This document shows positions 4,529-5,317 of a stretch of 5,317 nt of DNA, piece after piece (within the stretch, counting starts at the first letter, position 1; every line of letters begins with the position of its first letter). The position numbers and the translations under genes were made by a program. This DNA is from Mycobacterium sp. (lineage in GTDB: Bacteria > Actinomycetota > Actinomycetes > Mycobacteriales > Mycobacteriaceae): NCBI GenBank assembly GCA_018882545.1, contig VERS01000191.1, positions 1 to 5,317 on the forward strand. The letters run 5' to 3'. Below the pieces are notes generated by a model, which was not told the DNA's origin, did no database searches, and saw nothing but the letters and a program-made list of their open reading frames with translations.

Positions 4529-5300
4529 ACGCCGTCCCCAGCACCGCCCGGCCCAGCCCCGGCAGGTGCCCCAGGGCGTCGGCGGTTCCGCGCTGGCCGG
4601 GCGCGCTGATCCGCAACACCGGCCACTGTTCCTCGGCCGCCAATGCCGTCAGGCCCGGTCGCGGGTTGACCGGACGCGGGTGCCCGACCAGTCTCATCAG
4701 CGCGGCGTCCTCGTCGCCGTCGGCGTAGAAAAAACTGTGCCGCAGTTCAATCCCGTTGACATCGGAGAAGCGTTGCGCTGCAGCGGCTTTCTGCGCTCCC
4801 CACACGATCGGCTTCGCGATTCGGCCGGTCAGCAATCCGTCGCCGTCCAATTCGAACGTGTTGCACAGCACATGCGGGATGCCCAGGGCGCGGGCGACCG
4901 GGGCCGCATGGATCGTCAGCGCCGACGAACTAAGTACCAGGGTGTGCCCACGCTGCCGGTGCGCCTCGACGATCTGACGCATCAGCGGATACACCTTGTG
5001 CACCACCTGTTCGGCGAACAGCCGCTCGCCGATCTCCTCGAGTTCGTCCAGCGACTCCCCGCGCAGGTATCCGGCCGCCCGCACCAGCAGCCGCTCAAAC
5101 TGCATACGGCCGAGTTTGTAGCGCAGCGAGGCCTCCACGACGCCGAGGACCTCGCCGACGCGGGCCTGCCCGCGGCGGATGCGGTCGCCGGCGTGGGCGA
5201 CGGCGGTGAAGCCGGCCACCAGGGTGCCGTCGCAGTCGAAGAAGGCCCCCCCCGCGGGACCGGCCGGGCCCGCCGCGATCTGCGCCAGCGGATCGCTCAC
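4482..5300 (-). CDS. HAD-IB family phosphatase, stand-alone (SerB/PlsC N-domain-like)
   Basis: A 272-residue haloacid dehalogenase-superfamily hydrolase. Motif I is FFDCDGT with nucleophile Asp22 and Asp24; motif II is LSSS (123-126); motif III Lys171 in GAQK; motif IV is YADGDED with Asp194 and Asp198. All catalytic residues are present. AFFDCDGT, LRGES, TGRI-KP and VGHPRPVNP closely recall the N-terminal half of mycobacterial PlsC-type proteins (Rv2483c, about 580 residues), where a HAD domain is fused to a lysophosphatidate acyltransferase. Here the chain ends soon after the HAD domain (GLGRAVLGTAFSAVTQ and a basic tail), at a point resembling the linker, so the acyltransferase is absent. 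Likely substrate: a small phosphomonoester such as phosphoserine or a lipid phosphate. The start is GTG at 5298-5300; no ribosome site is seen in the 17 bases above it and the frame stays open to the right edge, so the true start could lie outside. Overlaps the transporter gene by 47 bp, tail to tail. Confidence 0.85.
   Translation of the reverse strand: MSDPLAQIAAGPAGPAGGAFFDCDGTLVAGFTAVAHAGDRIRRGQARVGEVLGVVEASLRYKLGRMQFERLLVRAAGYLRGESLDELEEIGERLFAEQVVHKVYPLMRQIVEAHRQRGHTLVLSSSALTIHAAPVARALGIPHVLCNTFELDGDGLLTGRIAKPIVWGAQKAAAAQRFSDVNGIELRHSFFYADGDEDAALMRLVGHPRPVNPRPGLTALAAEEQWPVLRISAPGQRGTADALGHLPGLGRAVLGTAFSAVTQRGRRRPPLT
5246..5253 (-). repeat. G8 homopolymer tract in the HAD gene
   Basis: Eight consecutive C on the plus strand (G on the coding strand) span codons 16-19 (Ala-Gly-Gly-Ala), three residues before catalytic Asp22. 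A one-base slip would remove the whole catalytic domain from frame. Mycobacteria lack MutS/MutL mismatch repair, and C/G tracts of this size are known to slip (the glpK tract in M. tuberculosis is the usual example). The tract is also a place where sequencing errors arise. Confidence 0.8.
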
Positions 5301-5317
5301 GGGGTGGACCGCTGGGA

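Overview
The window is about two-thirds GC or higher, with strong third-position GC in every gene and short AGGAG-type ribosome binding sites. Its proteins look mycobacterial: an IpdC-like flavin oxidoreductase, a FabG3/Rv2002-like hydroxysteroid dehydrogenase, a DapB-like oxidoreductase, a PlsC/Rv2483c-like HAD phosphatase and a small secreted cysteine protein. The most likely source is a Mycobacterium or Mycolicibacterium chromosome. No phage, IS element, tRNA, rRNA or CRISPR array is visible.

Layout. 1-624 (-): N-terminal 208 residues of a nitronate monooxygenase/IpdC-like FMN oxidoreductase; the gene runs off the left edge. 647-660: exact match to the 14-bp KstR (cholesterol-catabolism repressor) operator consensus, 22 bp before its start codon. 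663-831 (-): remnant of a small membrane protein whose first ~28 and last ~28 codons are in different frames, best read as an internally deleted pseudogene. 903-1217 (+): small secreted protein with four cysteines. 1205-2284 (-): DapB-like NAD(P)-dependent oxidoreductase, converging on the secreted-protein gene; both stop codons lie in the arms of one perfect hairpin. 2285-2394: divergent promoter region with a perfect 12-bp palindrome. 2395-3162 (+): SDR of the 3-alpha/20-beta-hydroxysteroid dehydrogenase group. 3164-4528 (+): AdiC-like APC transporter, one base after the SDR stop. 4482-5300 (-): stand-alone HAD-IB phosphatase resembling the N-terminal half of the bifunctional HAD-acyltransferase PlsC, overlapping the transporter tail to tail by 47 bp.

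How it fits together. The clearest functional signal is a lipid/steroid theme: a KstR site in front of an IpdC-like reductase, and a hydroxysteroid dehydrogenase-type SDR nearby. The SDR and transporter form a tight two-gene operon; the DapB-like gene is divergent from it and shares its control region. The transporter is of the amino acid/polyamine type, so its substrate need not be a steroid. I see no wholly new multi-gene system. The points most worth follow-up are the KstR operator, the internally deleted membrane gene, the stop-codon hairpin, the G8 tract just before the HAD catalytic motif, and the palindrome between the divergent genes.
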